Positions 23,961 to 35,124 of a DNA stretch of 64,000 bases are shown piece by piece. The notes beneath the pieces were generated by a model, which worked only from the letters and a program-made list of their open reading frames with translations, did not search any database and was not told the DNA's origin. A program made the position numbers and the translations under genes. Within the stretch, counting starts at the first letter, position 1. Each line of letters begins with the position of its first letter. Source of the stretch: Puccinia triticina (lineage: Eukaryota; Basidiomycota; Pucciniomycetes; Pucciniales; Pucciniaceae); the NCBI RefSeq assembly GCF_026914185.1, contig NC_070568.1, positions 6,407,501-6,471,500 of the forward strand. The letters run 5' to 3'.

Positions 23961-24320
23961 GGTGGCCTGGTTTGGTTGCTAGATCCACGCAACTGCAGCA
24001 GATTGATTGAGTCGGTGCGCCTAGTTGGTTTCAACTTTTGTGAGGCTTCGGGCGAGACGAACGAGACTAACGATCTAAAGCTTGAATTGTGGAAGGCTGG
24101 GCAATTCCTACAATTGGGCGCTCAGGTAATTAGCGGGTAATTGGCAAAGTGGCCTGGAAAGGTTGCTAGATCCAGGCAAATGCCACAAAATGGTTGGGTC
24201 AGTCCACCTAGTTGGTTTCGAGTTTTCTCAGGCTTCAGGCAAGAGGGATGAGGCTAACGGTATAAAATTTGCATTGTGGAGAATGCGGCCAGTTGAGTGG
24301 GCGAGCGTACTGACCCGGCG
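23961..24320. repeat. Imperfect tandem duplication, period about 185 bp
   Basis: The sequence GTGGCCTGG..GGTTGCTAGATCCA...CTAGTTGGTTTC starts near 23962 and again near 24148, with GTGAGGCTTCGGGC matched by CTCAGGCTTCAGGC in the second copy. Divergence is roughly 20-25 percent. It lies upstream of the accessory gene start, so it may be promoter or 5'-end sequence of Helitron B. Confidence 0.65.
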
Positions 24321-25430
24321 TACAACCAGGCACTGAGGTGAAACAATCGGGTGGCCAGCGCCGCGGGGATGGTAGTTGGGTATCAACACGGAGGCGAGGG
24401 TCTAAAAGGAGGAAATTCCATTGTCAACCACTGTGTAGGCCTGATGTTAACGTAGGGGAGTAAGGGGGCTGGAGCGGCTAAGTTGATAGGCAGAATTTCG
24501 AGGTAAACCGCATGCTATGGAAGAAAAATGGAAGGAAAGGTGGAAAGGGACTGTGGCGCTTGTTGAGTTGTACTACACGGTTGGATCCTGTTTGCCGGGT
24601 TCGGCTTGTGGAGGGGTGGAGCCGCACGGGGGTCTGTACATCTGACGGGTCGAGGTTACTGGTATCGCGATTCAGCGGGGACGCGGTCAATTGGTTATGC
24701 TGGACTGGGCGGCGGCGCGGTGAAGGTCGCGTGAGGGGTGGTTGACTGTGCCTAGGCGAGTTGTTGTTGGCGTGGCGATGTCAAATGGAGGCGGAGTGGG
24801 CCGAAATGACCTGTGGGAGGCATAAATAGAGCGTAGGTCTGGTGAAGCGGCCTTTCCCCAGGGGTTCTGGTTTCGTCCCGGCCCCTCCCTGCAGGCCCCC
24901 TACTTTGCTTGATTAGGCCCCTGCTTGAGACAAAAAATGCCGGTCCTTTTTTGCTTGTTGCTGTGTCACAAGCTGGAGGGCCTACCCATGGCACCAATGG
25001 TGTTCGGGGGTATGGGAGGGTCAAAGGTGGATGTGTTAGGCCTAAAGGAGGTTATGGAGGGCTTGGCATGGGAAATTAGCAAAATTGATGCCAAAACTTA
25101 GATCTTGCTTGGCTTGTTTCTGTGAATTTATTAAACTTGGATAATCATAGTTAGGATTTAGATCATAAATTTAGAAATTGATAATTATAACTTGCACTTG
25201 ATAACAAACAAACCCAATCACACCATTTATAACATCTCTTTATGCGCACAAAACCTGGTTCTTAGGTTCTGAAAAAGCTAGATAATAGAATAATTCAGTA
25301 GATTGTGCCACACTAAAATTCTTAGTGTTAAATTCTTCCAGAGCTTATTTAGGAAGGCAGCCCTTCAAGCACCTTTAGCCTAAACTTTCCTGGTTTTTGC
25401 TATATTCCCTTCCAAGCTCAGATCGCGCCC
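24321..25430. other. No gene recognised
   Basis: Composition drops from GC-rich to AT-rich near 25050, which may mark the right edge of the Helitron-derived block. No terminal motif, spliced gene or strong repeat was seen. Confidence 0.35.
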
Positions 25431-25439
25431 TGTGTAGAA

Positions 25440-26124
25440 GTTCCACAGCGCTAACACTTTTTTTAGTGTTAGCACAGAAAACAATCCGCCACGCTAACAG
25501 TTAGTGTAGCAGGATAGGTGCTAACAGATTTTTGCTGCTCCAGTAGTGTAGTGGAATAACTTCCCACTGCGCTAGGGCGGGAGAAACTGAGAAGAAACAA
25601 CATTCTAGTTTTTTCCTGTATTTGTGTGACTGCAGGAAAAAACTGGGGTGTTATTTCTGCCCAGTTTCATCCCTCGAGTTGCACAGGCCCAAAATTGGAC
25701 TGTTTCTGCCCAGTTTTTTCCTCAGGCAGCGCTAGCATATACGCTAAAAGTTAGTGTAGCTTTTCTCTAAGCTAACACTGCTACGCTAACGCTATCCAGA
25801 AAAACTTGTAGTGTTAACGGCCGTAAAAAGACAACTGCTAGCGCTACAGCAGCACTTTCTGTTAGCGGGCAAATCCGGCCGCTAACACTACGCTACGCTA
25901 GCGCTAATTATGGTGCTCAAAGTTGGTTTGCATAATTTTATGCATGCATAAATCATAAAATCATAAAATCATAAAATCTTTTTTGCAGGGGATATGACTG
26001 TCTGATGATGTAATGCAAAATTTCCTCACCAAACTATTTTTATGATTTTATGATTTATGCATGCATAAAATTATGCAAACCAACTTTGAACACCATAAAT
26101 GTTAGCGTAGCTGGCCCACCATTG
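25440..26124. repeat. GTTAGCG/CGCTAAC motif-rich non-autonomous element, left end unclear
   Basis: Motifs of the type GCTAACACT, GTTAGTGTAGC and CGCTACGCTAGCGCTAA recur in both orientations at 25448-25910 and again at 26100-26110. The right end GTAGCTGGCCCACCATTG at 26107-26124 matches the right end of the element at 50567-50955 (TAGCGGCCCACCGTTG). Matching sequence at a left end was not found, so the element may be truncated. A separate MITE is nested in it at 25908-26098. Confidence 0.5.
25908..26098. mobile_element. 191-bp MITE with terminal inverted repeats of about 58 bp
   Basis: The left arm starts TTATGGTGCTCAAAGTTGGT and continues through GCATAATTTTATGCATGCATAA; the right arm is its near-perfect reverse complement ending CACCATAA. 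Only about 70 unpaired bases separate the arms. It interrupts the GTTAGCG-rich repeat, so it inserted later. A TA or TAA duplication is possible, but AT-rich flanks make it ambiguous. Confidence 0.8.
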
Positions 26125-26441
26125 TTTTGAGGTTACATTTCATAAAATCTGGGGGTATATAGGTTCCTAGGCAAGCCGACTCGTCACTACTGGTTTACAA
26201 ACTTTGGGATTAAACCGGCACCTCAAAAGACCAGGTTGATTCTTTTTTTATTCCAAACCACGGACCAGACTCTTCCATTTGGTCAGCAAAATGCGATAGG
26301 AGCGAGGTATGTAAACAGGGCCAAGATTTCCCTGCTGGGATGATTTCGAAAAAAAACAGTTCAAATTGCGAGGTTCAGTCCATCTGAAGAGTAAGGCGGG
26401 AAACTAGGGGGAAAAAAAAACTTACTCATGGCTACATGTGA

Positions 26442-29149
26442 TCACCTTTTATTCGAGCTTAGTTGTTCAAACTTGGCTGTTCTCAAGCGGTTAACAGCCA
26501 TGCCAACCAACAGCTTATTGACCTTGGCCAGAGCTCCGGGATCGATCCTACCGGCCTCAGCGAGTCGCTCCAAGCCCTCCTCAGACTGCCACAGGCGCTC
26601 GTAAAGAGCCATGAGCTCTTGCAGAGTCAAGCTTTGTGCTTGTTGGCCGGCGCCGAAGTGGGCCAAGAAGCCGGCAATCGAGCGGGTCTGGCTGCTCGTA
26701 GAGAGCTGGATCAGTCCGCTCAGGTCCAGTTGATGGTCGGGCTCTGAGGCCTCTGGTCCATGTTGAATACTGTGGGTCGATTTCACAGTGATTTTGGGCG
26801 GCGAGGAGCGCGGGAGGAGCGATTTCGTCGACACTTGCCGGTTCCGAAGGCCCTCAAAGCCGGTTTCTAGACGGAGGATAATGGAGATACCAGAAGAACT
26901 GAATACGACGCTGTACCACTGACGAGATTACGAAAGAGAGTAGGGCTCACCCAGCTCCTTTTCGAATTCGAAAGTGAATGAATCCGCCACTTTCTTGGCC
27001 CGATCGGTAGCATCACTGGGCATGGATATCGTCTTGCTTTAGTAAGGAATCAAACCAGACCGGCGGTAGAATTACATCAACAGCAATCCATGAAAACACT
27101 CACAAGGCTTGATAGTTTTCCATCATAATACAACAGTCCGCGACATGACAGTAATCACCTAAGGAACGAATTTGGGTTAGATATTTTGTGAGAACATCCA
27201 AGGGTTTAACTAGTACAAAAAACTTACCACAACCACCGACAACCATGATGGTAGATATATCATGGTCTTTGCAGAGAGATTGAACCTGAGAAAGAGGAGA
27301 TGGTCAAGAAGACTGGGGCCATGTTCGATGAGGGTACGATTGTCTTACCTTGAAGATGTAGGGTGTAATTGGTTCAGACTCTCTTTGTACCAAAAGGCGC
27401 ATCTTGTCGTCTCCTGTAAATGGGTAACTTGAGTCAACTTCACGAGAGCATTCAATGAATCATCCAGCAAAAAAAAAAAAAAAGCGCGCAACTGATGAGG
27501 AAATTGACTGTACACAATCAGATTAATAATTCTGAAATCAGCAAGGCTTTAGTTTCGATGGGGAATGAGGGAGGAAAGGGGGAGCTTACCTGCACAGCCG
27601 TCTTCGTCCAAGAGTATTGTCCCGGGCTGACCTCCGAGCAGTTCGATGGCCTCGACACAGGAGGCTGCCATGCTCGTGCTTCCACTTGCATCACTTGTCG
27701 AGAAACAGTCTGTGTCTTTTCCGTTGGGTAGGTTACGGATAAAAGGGGAGATGTGGCACGAGTTGACCATCCTGCCATCCTCTGACGCCACTGGGATTGT
27801 TGCGCTGGGTGTGACGACGAGATTGAGGCCAGAGGTCGGTGTATGATTCGAAGGACCATTGGATATGGCCTCGAGGAGAGTTGATTTGCCCTGTCATGAA
27901 GATCGACAGGCAACATGAGCTTGGGATGTGTTACAAAGTCGAAGGAGCATGTTGATTGCCCACATGGAATCCGCCACCAACGATGATGGTGATTCCTTTC
28001 GGAATCGCCATCCCGGCCACCTTTCCCCTATTGGGCAACTCAAATACACGCTCCAAAGTGGGTGGACTTTTGAACGGAACTAGTCCTGGTGTAGAGCTCG
28101 GCATGGGCAGCGCAGATGCACCGGACTGTCTGGGAAGGATCGATCCGTTGCCGATGAATGCTGTCAAGCCTGTTTCGCACATGGAGCTCAACGTCAGTGG
28201 AAATAAAATGAAGGTGGATGGGTGGATGAGAAGGCTTACCGGCCTCAGTCACAAGATTTCGTAATACGTGCTGATCTTCCACGGTCTCCACCCATTCAGC
28301 GGCTTCGGACTCGATTTCTTTGACCCAGACCAAGCCCCGGTCGACATAGTTGGCCAGTTGGTCGCACAGCATCTTGGCAGCAAGCTCGCCCAAGATGGAT
28401 CGGCCCCTCGCGGGTAAATTGATGGACATTCTGAGAGTCAATTCGCCGTTCTGATCGTTGAACCTGCACGAGCTGCGGTCGAGGACCTGTTCGCCGGGGA
28501 CATCGATCGAGAAATCGCCGCCCTTGGGACCGTGCCATCCTCCGCCGCCGCCGCCACCGCCGCTGCCTGATGGGGACGACGAGCCGTTCTGGGGCAGTCT
28601 GATGAGACGGGCGAAGCGGCGGGTGAGCCAGTCGGCTAGGGCGACCCGTCTGATGGGCGAGGCGCGCAGGTGCTCTGGCCAGCGATGTTGGTCGTCGGAG
28701 AGGTTGATTTTCAGGCGGGTGGGCGGGGCAAACGGGTCCGATTGTATCCTCATCACGCCCAGCCGAAACCGATCGAACTTCCAAAATCCCTCGGTGTCAC
28801 GGTAAGCAGGATACGGGCTAAAGAGAGATTTGGAAAAAAAAAAACAATCAGCAAGAGTGTTGGCATATGGAGTCACAGAGGATGGATGAGAGCTGCAGAA
28901 TACCGATTGTCCCGCTCCAACAGCATCTGCCTGAGTGCCGCCCCATTCTGTGCTCCTGCATCGAGCTTCAATCGTTTGAGGTCGTGGCTCTGGGGAGTGA
29001 ACGAGGGCTGGTTTCCAGTCGCTCCGCCGGCCCTTCCGCCGCCTCCATAGCGCGCTTTGTAGTATGCACCCCGACCTGCTCGTCACAATATCAAGATCAG
29101 CATCCTAGAATCCTTCAGTGCATAGTAGTGATTCGATCTCACCCGACAT
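26442..29149 (-). CDS. ABC-class P-loop ATPase of the MRB1590 type (PF20446/PF09818/PF21117 architecture)
   Basis: Eleven exons join in phase to 655 residues: 29149-29143, 29075-28904, 28817-28240, 28169-27964, 27890-27590, 27507-27493, 27413-27349, 27285-27228, 27158-27104, 27036-26951 and 26866-26442. Order of parts: Arg/Gly-rich N-terminus (residues 1-24); ABC_N domain from about 60, with FWKFDRFRLGVMRIQSDPF and a glycine run near 146-153; ATPase domain with Walker A GGGFHGKST (317-325), signature-like region SGSTSMAA (about 390-397) and Walker B TILLDED (412-418); C-terminal domain with DHQLDLSGLIQL and a helical tail. The 15-nt sixth exon restores VNFLIRDDKMR after the Walker B; skipping it would delete five residues but keep the frame. 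Family members include trypanosome MRB1590, an RNA-binding ATPase of mitochondrial RNA editing, and many uncharacterised bacterial proteins; the fungal role is unknown. No signal peptide. It is head to head with PEX6. Confidence 0.92.
27493..27507 (-). other. 15-nt microexon of the ABC-class ATPase
   Basis: The exon lies between a TGTACAG acceptor and a GTTGCG donor. Joined to the G left at the end of exon 5 and the GA starting exon 7, it encodes V-N-F-L-I-R. This fills the position where relatives, as I recall them, carry a TNFMIRD-type block after the Walker B. Gene finders would probably merge it into one 176-nt intron. Confidence 0.8.
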
Positions 29150-29423
29150 CAAAACAGCCGTCGTCGTAGTATGGTCAACTCGCAGGCCCGGGGCTTGTCA
29201 GGCGGCGCACCCGAGGCCGCACAGGCTCTCCCCCGGGGACCCCCGATTCCAGTCTCCATGATCTGGGCCCGGTGGCAGTACCACAGTGCCGCCGATCGCT
29301 GGCCCGGGAGCGATGCGCGGCAGAGGTCAGTCGGCATGCGCTCAAGGATGTTCTGATGGTTTCTTTCTTAATCGTTCTGTTTCGAATGACCCAACTAGGC
29401 TACATCGCATCAGCATTTCCAGG
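29150..29423. promoter_or_regulatory. Shared promoter/leader between the ABC-class ATPase and PEX6
   Basis: The two start codons used here are 274 bp apart on opposite strands, so the promoters must overlap. An upstream ATG at 29171 opens 61 codons, and a splice GTCAGT...CAACTAG (29322-29398 approximately) would join it in frame to the PEX6 start region. The extra 60 residues do not look like a peroxin N-terminus, and it would leave only 21 bp between opposing ATGs. I therefore regard it as leader or upstream ORF. Confidence 0.45.
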
Positions 29424-32400
29424 ATGAACCTGCCGATCGAGCTCACGCCCATCGACCTCGCCTCCCACTTCTCAGCAGCATGCCCCAGTAGCAGCAGGCT
29501 GGATGGCGTCCTGCTGATCTCGAGCCGCTTGAGGCTGGCGCTGAGCCCGAGCCAGGGCCAGGGCCAGGACCCGCTGGTGGTCTCGCTGGCCAGTGCTGGC
29601 GGCCATCCCCGGACGATGCTGCTCTCGACCCAGCCCGGGCTGCTCGGCCTGGATGAGCCGGCACTCGCACCCGAGCTCGAGCGAGTAAGCCCTTTCTTTC
29701 TTTCTTTCTTTCTTTTTTTCCCTGCCGGCTGGCTTAGCTGAGCCTGTGTCCGACCAGCTCGGCCGATGGATCGACCGCGAGGATCGCCGTCCCGCCGCCC
29801 GCTTCCGTGTCTGCGTCAGCCATGCCCTCGCCGGCCGCATCCACGCCGCCCTCGCCATCCACCCGGCCCACCCCCTCCAGCTCTCCCTCGCCACGCCCAT
29901 CCCGCTCGCCGCAGTCCTCCTCGAGCTCATCCACCCGCCCCCGGGGCTGCCCCCGCTCGACTCGCCGGCGCTCCAGGCCGAGCTCACGGCCCGGCTCCCC
30001 CGGATCATCCGCCAGGCCGAGCTCATCCCCCTCCAGCTCGCCCTCGCCGATCCTCCCGGGGAGACACGCGCACTCTCCGCCAAAGTCCTGCTCACCGAGC
30101 CCGTCCTGCAAGGCCTCTTCCTGCCCACCCAGACCACACTCACCCTCGTCGCCCAGGCCCACCCACCCCCTCCCAGCCCGCCCACAGCCATCCCTCACAC
30201 CCACATCAATGGCGCGCCTGCTACCAGCAATCCTCTTCTGGATGGCTCGGACGACTTTGAAGACCTCGGCAGGCAGGAAGACGAGCTAGAGATCGATACC
30301 AACTTTCTGGCCCATTCAGTGCTCAACCAGCCCTTGCTCGATCTCTCAAGCTACCCTCGTGCAACCTCCTCACTCGGACATCCGTGCCATGCGCTGCCCT
30401 TACTCGACTCTCCTCATCAGACCCCCGCCCATTCACCTGGAGCACATCCGAACGATGACGACGGATTCCATTGCTTGGCCCGCACGGTCGATCTGATCAA
30501 GATCGGCGTCCAGAGCGGCGATTGGCTCCTGCTCACCAAGCCCAGCCCAGCAGACGAGGATGGCCGTCAAAGCCCCCAATCTCATCAGCACAGATTAGTC
30601 AGGATCATCGCCTGCGACGATCACCATCCAGCCATCCTCAACCTCCGCCAACACCATCCTCAGTTCGACTCCCACCCAAGTCGCCAGGCTCCAGCGCTCA
30701 TACTCGTCCCACCGGTCTTGCTGCTCAACCTGCTCGGCACGGTCTCTTACTCGGCTGCCCTTCGAGCATTCGACCTAGAGCGTCCAGCGCCACTCAACGC
30801 ACTCCCTGCGGGCCTGCCCTTCTATCGACAGCCAGCCTTGCCCACCATCCGATCACTCACTCTCGCCAGACTAGCATCCCCCCAAGCACTCACCAAATCT
30901 TATCAGCCAGCCTTCTTACGCGCCCTCAAGAAATACTTCGAACAGAAACCACGGGTACTCCGTGACGGTGACGTGATCGCCATCGCCATTGATGGCGAGT
31001 CGGCTAGGTTTGCCGAGCCACACCCCTCTTCTCAAACAGAGCCATCCACCACAGAGGACTTAGACCCCGAGTGAGCGAGTTCAGTTTACTTGGCTGGAAA
31101 GATCAATCATCCTCAATCTCAACAACAACAACCTCACCTCCTTGCTTTATAGACACCTCCTACCCTCATCATTGGCCTCATATCCAACCTTGCCAATCTA
31201 CTTCAAAGCAACCAACCTCCAGCTATCATACCCTACGTTTGATCAAGCGCAAACGGATCCCGAACATGGTCATCAAGATTCATCTGTTAATCAGCCTAAC
31301 CGATCGAATCCGCTTTTACCGATTGGTGAAATGATGGAGGATGGAGTGCTGGGCGGGATCGTCGATCCTAAGATGACTAAATTGGTTCAAACTGGCCTTG
31401 AGTTTGGATTCGTGCCTGATGCAAAAAATTGGCTTGGGATCGGTTGAGTGCATTTCCTTTTTGCAAAAGAAACATTTCCCCACTTTTCCTTTGTACCAAG
31501 TCCCCATGCTGACTTCTGCATCTGCTTTATTATTCTCAGACAGTTCAACGCCGCTCTTTTATTCGCCTCAAAATGCGTCTAATTCACAATCTCCTGAAAG
31601 AATACTGTATGAATATCTACTAGCAGCCGCCAGAGTAGAATCGAGAAACTACGATTTAAATTTGACGGTTTTAATTAGTGGACCGCGTGGTTCCGGAAAA
31701 TCGACACTGACTAAACGCGCCGTCGAGGCCACAGGTTTTAATTTTCTGGAGCTCAACTGCTTTGACTTGTTGGGGGAGACTGAGGTCAAGACGGCGGGTA
31801 CTCTCAGAGCGAGATTCGAAAGGGCACTCCAAGCGATACCATGCGTGCTCCTACTACGTCATCTGGATGGTTTGGCGAGAAAATCTCAAAGCCTGGAAAC
31901 CGGTCAGCAACCTGGCATCATCGCGATATTGAAAGAGTGCTTCAATGACGCTCGACGCAATTGGACGAGCCAATCTGCCGTCAAATTTCCATTGATCATC
32001 GTTGGAACCACTACCGATCCGGATCTACTACCTTTGAGCCTGTTGGCTCTCTTCAAAACTCAATTAGCAATCGAAGCCCCATCCGAGGCTGAGCGGCTAG
32101 AAATCATCAAGGAGCTTTTACGAAAGGACGTGCTAGCACCTGACGTGAGTTTGAAGTCGATTGCGCTCGAAACTGCTGGTCTAGTCGCGAACGATTTGGT
32201 CCATCTGGTATCCCAAGCTCGCATGGCTGCCGTCACTCGGGCACGGAAAGACGGAACTGGAATCGAGCAGCTAGCAAGTGCGGGTATCCAGCTGATGGCC
32301 AAAGACATCGAAAAAGCGCTCGGCAAGGCGCGCTCAGAATACTCCGAGAGCATCGGGGCACCCCGGATCCCCAAGGTCAGCTGGGATGATATCGGCGGCC

Positions 32401-33503
32401 TGGCCAAAGTACGAGAAGAGATTCTGGAAACAGTCCAGCTACCGATCCAACATCCCGAACTCTTTGCAAACGGTCTCAAGCGTCGCTCTGGCCTCTTGCT
32501 CTACGGACCCCCCGGAACAGGCAAGACGTTATTAGCCAAAGCGGTGGCCACATCCTGTGGATTGAATTTCTTCAGCGTCAAAGGGCCTGAACTCCTGAAC
32601 ATGTACATCGGCGAATCGGAGGCGAATGTCAGACGAGTGTTCGAAAGAGCAAGAGGGGCTAGACCATGTGTCATATTCTTTGACGAGCTCGATAGTGTTG
32701 CCCCCAAAAGAGGTAACCAAGGCGATAGTGGAGGAGTGATGGATCGAATCGTTAGTCAGCTTTTGGCCGAACTGGATGGGATTTCATCTGGAGCTTCCAG
32801 TAACGACAATCAGCAAGAAGGTGCAGCAAATAGCAGTAGTGGTAACGGGGAGGTGGTCGTCATTGGAGCCACCAACAGACCCGATCTATTAGATCCAGCC
32901 TTGCTCCGACCGGGTCGATTCGATAAACTGATCTACCTGGGAATCCCGACCACACGGGACCAAAAGCTAGAAATCCTGAAATCCTTAACGCGCAAGTTTA
33001 CGCTCTCGAGTGGGTTTGATTTTGGATGGTTGATCGAGGAGATCGACCGGATCGGGTCTCAAAAGGGGAGCGGGAACATCTTCACGGGGGCGGATTTTTA
33101 CTCGATCTGCTCGGAAGCTTTGATGGCCAGTTTGATCCGGAAGATCGAGCGCTTAGAGGCCCTGAAAGCCGGCCGATCGGTGCAGACGGGCGAAGACGGT
33201 CTGGAGGGCCCTGGACATGAGCTTGATGAGCATGTCGGGGGAGCGGTGACCGAGGTCGGCCCGGAAGACTTCTTGGTCGCGCTCAGACAAGTCAAGCCGT
33301 CGATCAGCGCTAGCGAGCTGGCCCATTACCGGATCATCCAGGACCAGTTCAGCGACGAGACCCGGCAAACTCCCGCGAACCATGGTCCTCCTCCTCCTCA
33401 ACCCAATCATCGGGATCCTACCAATGATACCGCCTCCCAACAAACCATTCAGTTCGACTTTTCTCCCGCCAAAAACAAAGGCAAATCTCGTGAAGTCTCC
33501 TGA
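29424..33503 (+). CDS. PEX6: Peroxisomal biogenesis factor 6, type II AAA ATPase
   Basis: Exons 29424-29684, 29743-31070, 31153-31442 and 31540-33503 join in phase to 1280 residues. The first intron contains a TTTC run, the second starts GTGAGC, and the third has a weaker GTTGAG donor. Pex6 pairs with Pex1 in a hexamer that pulls ubiquitinated Pex5 receptor out of the peroxisome membrane. Layout: long divergent N-domain (1 to about 640), including LVQTGLEFGF and PDAKNWLGI; D1 with Walker A GPRGSGKST (674-682) and a degenerate Walker B LLLRHLDGL (730-738) lacking the DE pair, as expected for the weak D1 of Pex6; D2 with SWDDIGGL, GPPGTGKT (949-956), VIFFDELDSVAPKRG (about 1004-1018) and LLRPGRFDK. 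A Ser/Gly/Asn insertion follows LLAELDG in D2. The protein is longer than yeast Pex6 (about 1030 residues), mainly through Pro/His-rich parts of the N-domain. Chosen start: MNLPIELTPIDL, the first ATG with peroxin-like sequence. Confidence 0.93.
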
Positions 33504-33677
33504 TTTCTTTCTTGCCCTTCTTCTATTTGTTCTGCCTGGGTGTGGCTCTTCCTCAAGCTTTTTTATTGTCCGTAGATTAGTATGTACCCCATATCATATC
33601 TTTAATAGCCATATATGTATACAACCATCCAATGTTCTTGATCCTCAGATGCTTCTCTTGGCCAGCTCCAGCACAAT

Positions 33678-33940
33678 TTAATCAACGTTTTGGCCCTCCT
33701 TGGCCCCACCAATGAACTTTGCCGTCCATTTTACCTGGTCAGCCAAAACCTTCAATATTAAGGTAGCTACGTAAAGGTCTCTCAACTTGTTTGTGTCTGG
33801 AAAGGTCTGGAAGCATTCAGCCAGACGCAAATTAGTTAGTCTTTTTTTTCCAATCCAGGATGTCAAGGCTGGATGGTCACTACAGCCTGCCAAGTTATTT
33901 TCCAACACATTCATCTGGGCTGATGTAAGAACTGGAAATA
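33678..33940 (-). CDS. Unidentified 3' exon of a minus-strand gene
   Basis: A 78-codon frame from an internal ATG at 33914 extends upstream to an acceptor-like TTTCCAG near 33940. It reads like protein (AGCSDHPALTSWIGKKRLT, CFQTFPDTNKLRDL, VATLILKVLADQVKW) and ends 0.17 kb after PEX6 on the opposite strand. It could be the last exon of a gene whose earlier part is the frame at 34594-34923, but I could not find splice sites that join them cleanly. I recognise no domain. Confidence 0.35.
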
Positions 33941-34593
33941 CGTACTAGGTTATTAGATAATAGTGCATGAGAATAACAAGGCTTAAAGGTTAATATAGTT
34001 GACAGCTGACAGGACAAATAAGCTTATCATCTGAATATAGTTAACGACAGGATTCCCGTGGAAACGGGATTACAATACAGTTGTATTTCCGCGTATCAAC
34101 GGTTCTCTATTTCAGTTTTCATCCGTATAACTTGTAAAGCTCAGACCTTCACTAAAGTCCTTAAATACTCTACAAATGCGCGCATCCTAGTTTGTTTCTT
34201 TTCTTATCGCAATATTTTTGTTTCTTTCCTCATTTTCGAAATCGAACCCAAACCTCTTCAATATTCTGTCCCGTGAAACCAATCTGCCAATCGTTATCTA
34301 TTAGCTTGTCTGTGAGATATTCTGAACCACCTTGTTTCTGGCTTGACACGTAATCAGTAGTACCCTAGTTATTACAGCTGAGCAGTTGCTTGATAAACTG
34401 CCGTCTTTCTCATTTTCTGCAGCAAGAGGCGTTTTACGTCGGGACATCTAATGACTCGCAGGCGCAGTAACCGCAGTGAAACCTGGTTTGAAGGCATGTC
34501 ACCGCATGCTTCAAGCGTGCCAAGCTCAAATCAAACATACATACTATTGAGAAATTGAGGTATCCTAATGTGGCAGCTAACCAACAAAATGAC

Positions 34594-34923
34594 CTATTTA
34601 CGTAGTGGCTGTATATACAGCCTGCCAAGCGTCCTGCCTCGGAAACTTGGCATATCCCGTCCCATCAACACCCAGACATACGCTTCATGAATTCGTTGGG
34701 TGTTGTGTAATATGTGCTTATCATGCAGGTTGCTGTGTGTGATCCACTTCACAGAGTGTCCGGGTGAGGTTAACATAAATATACTATTCCTGAAATTTGC
34801 TACAGCGACAAATATCGGAGGTTCGTGCTGACCCAGGCTGAGCCGAATCTTTTCGATGAGATCAGGCCCGAGGGTCTTTTGAATCTGTACAAAGCCTAAG
34901 GTCACCGGAGGCCGATGGCACAT
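34594..34923 (-). CDS. Unidentified ORF, possible upstream exon
   Basis: A 109-codon frame with balanced amino-acid use (LGPDLIEKIRLSLGQHEPP, FVAVANFRNSIFMLTSPGHS). There is a GTATAT donor-like site near 34613. No signal peptide and no recognised motif. It lies between the 3' end of PEX6 and the promoter of the secreted protein and has no transposon-like features. It may be a lineage-specific gene. Confidence 0.35.
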   Translation of the reverse strand: MCHRPPVTLGFVQIQKTLGPDLIEKIRLSLGQHEPPIFVAVANFRNSIFMLTSPGHSVKWITHSNLHDKHILHNTQRIHEAYVWVLMGRDMPSFRGRTLGRLYIQPLRK

Positions 34924-35124
34924 CGCTCCACTGCGTTTTTTAAATCAGACCCTCCTGAGGCTCTGCTTCCCGGATAGCTCAGCACTACTCTTTACTTGAC
35001 CCAATAACCACATCAAACCACCTAACTGAATTCAGCTGTTTATATTCCATAGGGGTAACCGACGAATAGATCTTTGACAGTCTAGATTGAACGAGCTGAT
35101 TTTTAGGACAGATATTTCAACGAA

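Noticed and set aside
27518..27916. 132-codon minus-strand ORF over exon 5 of the ABC-class ATPase
   Set aside because: It is in a different frame from the conserved Walker A-containing product and reads across the intron.
29171..29356. ATG at 29171 as the true PEX6 start
   Set aside because: It can be spliced in frame, but its 60 residues do not resemble a peroxin, and it would leave 21 bp to the opposing start codon. Kept as an upstream ORF possibility.
29472..30204. Long minus-strand ORFs of up to 239 codons opposite the PEX6 5' half
   Set aside because: They are Gly/Arg-rich shadows caused by GC-rich codons of PEX6; the plus frame has the family motifs and consistent splicing.
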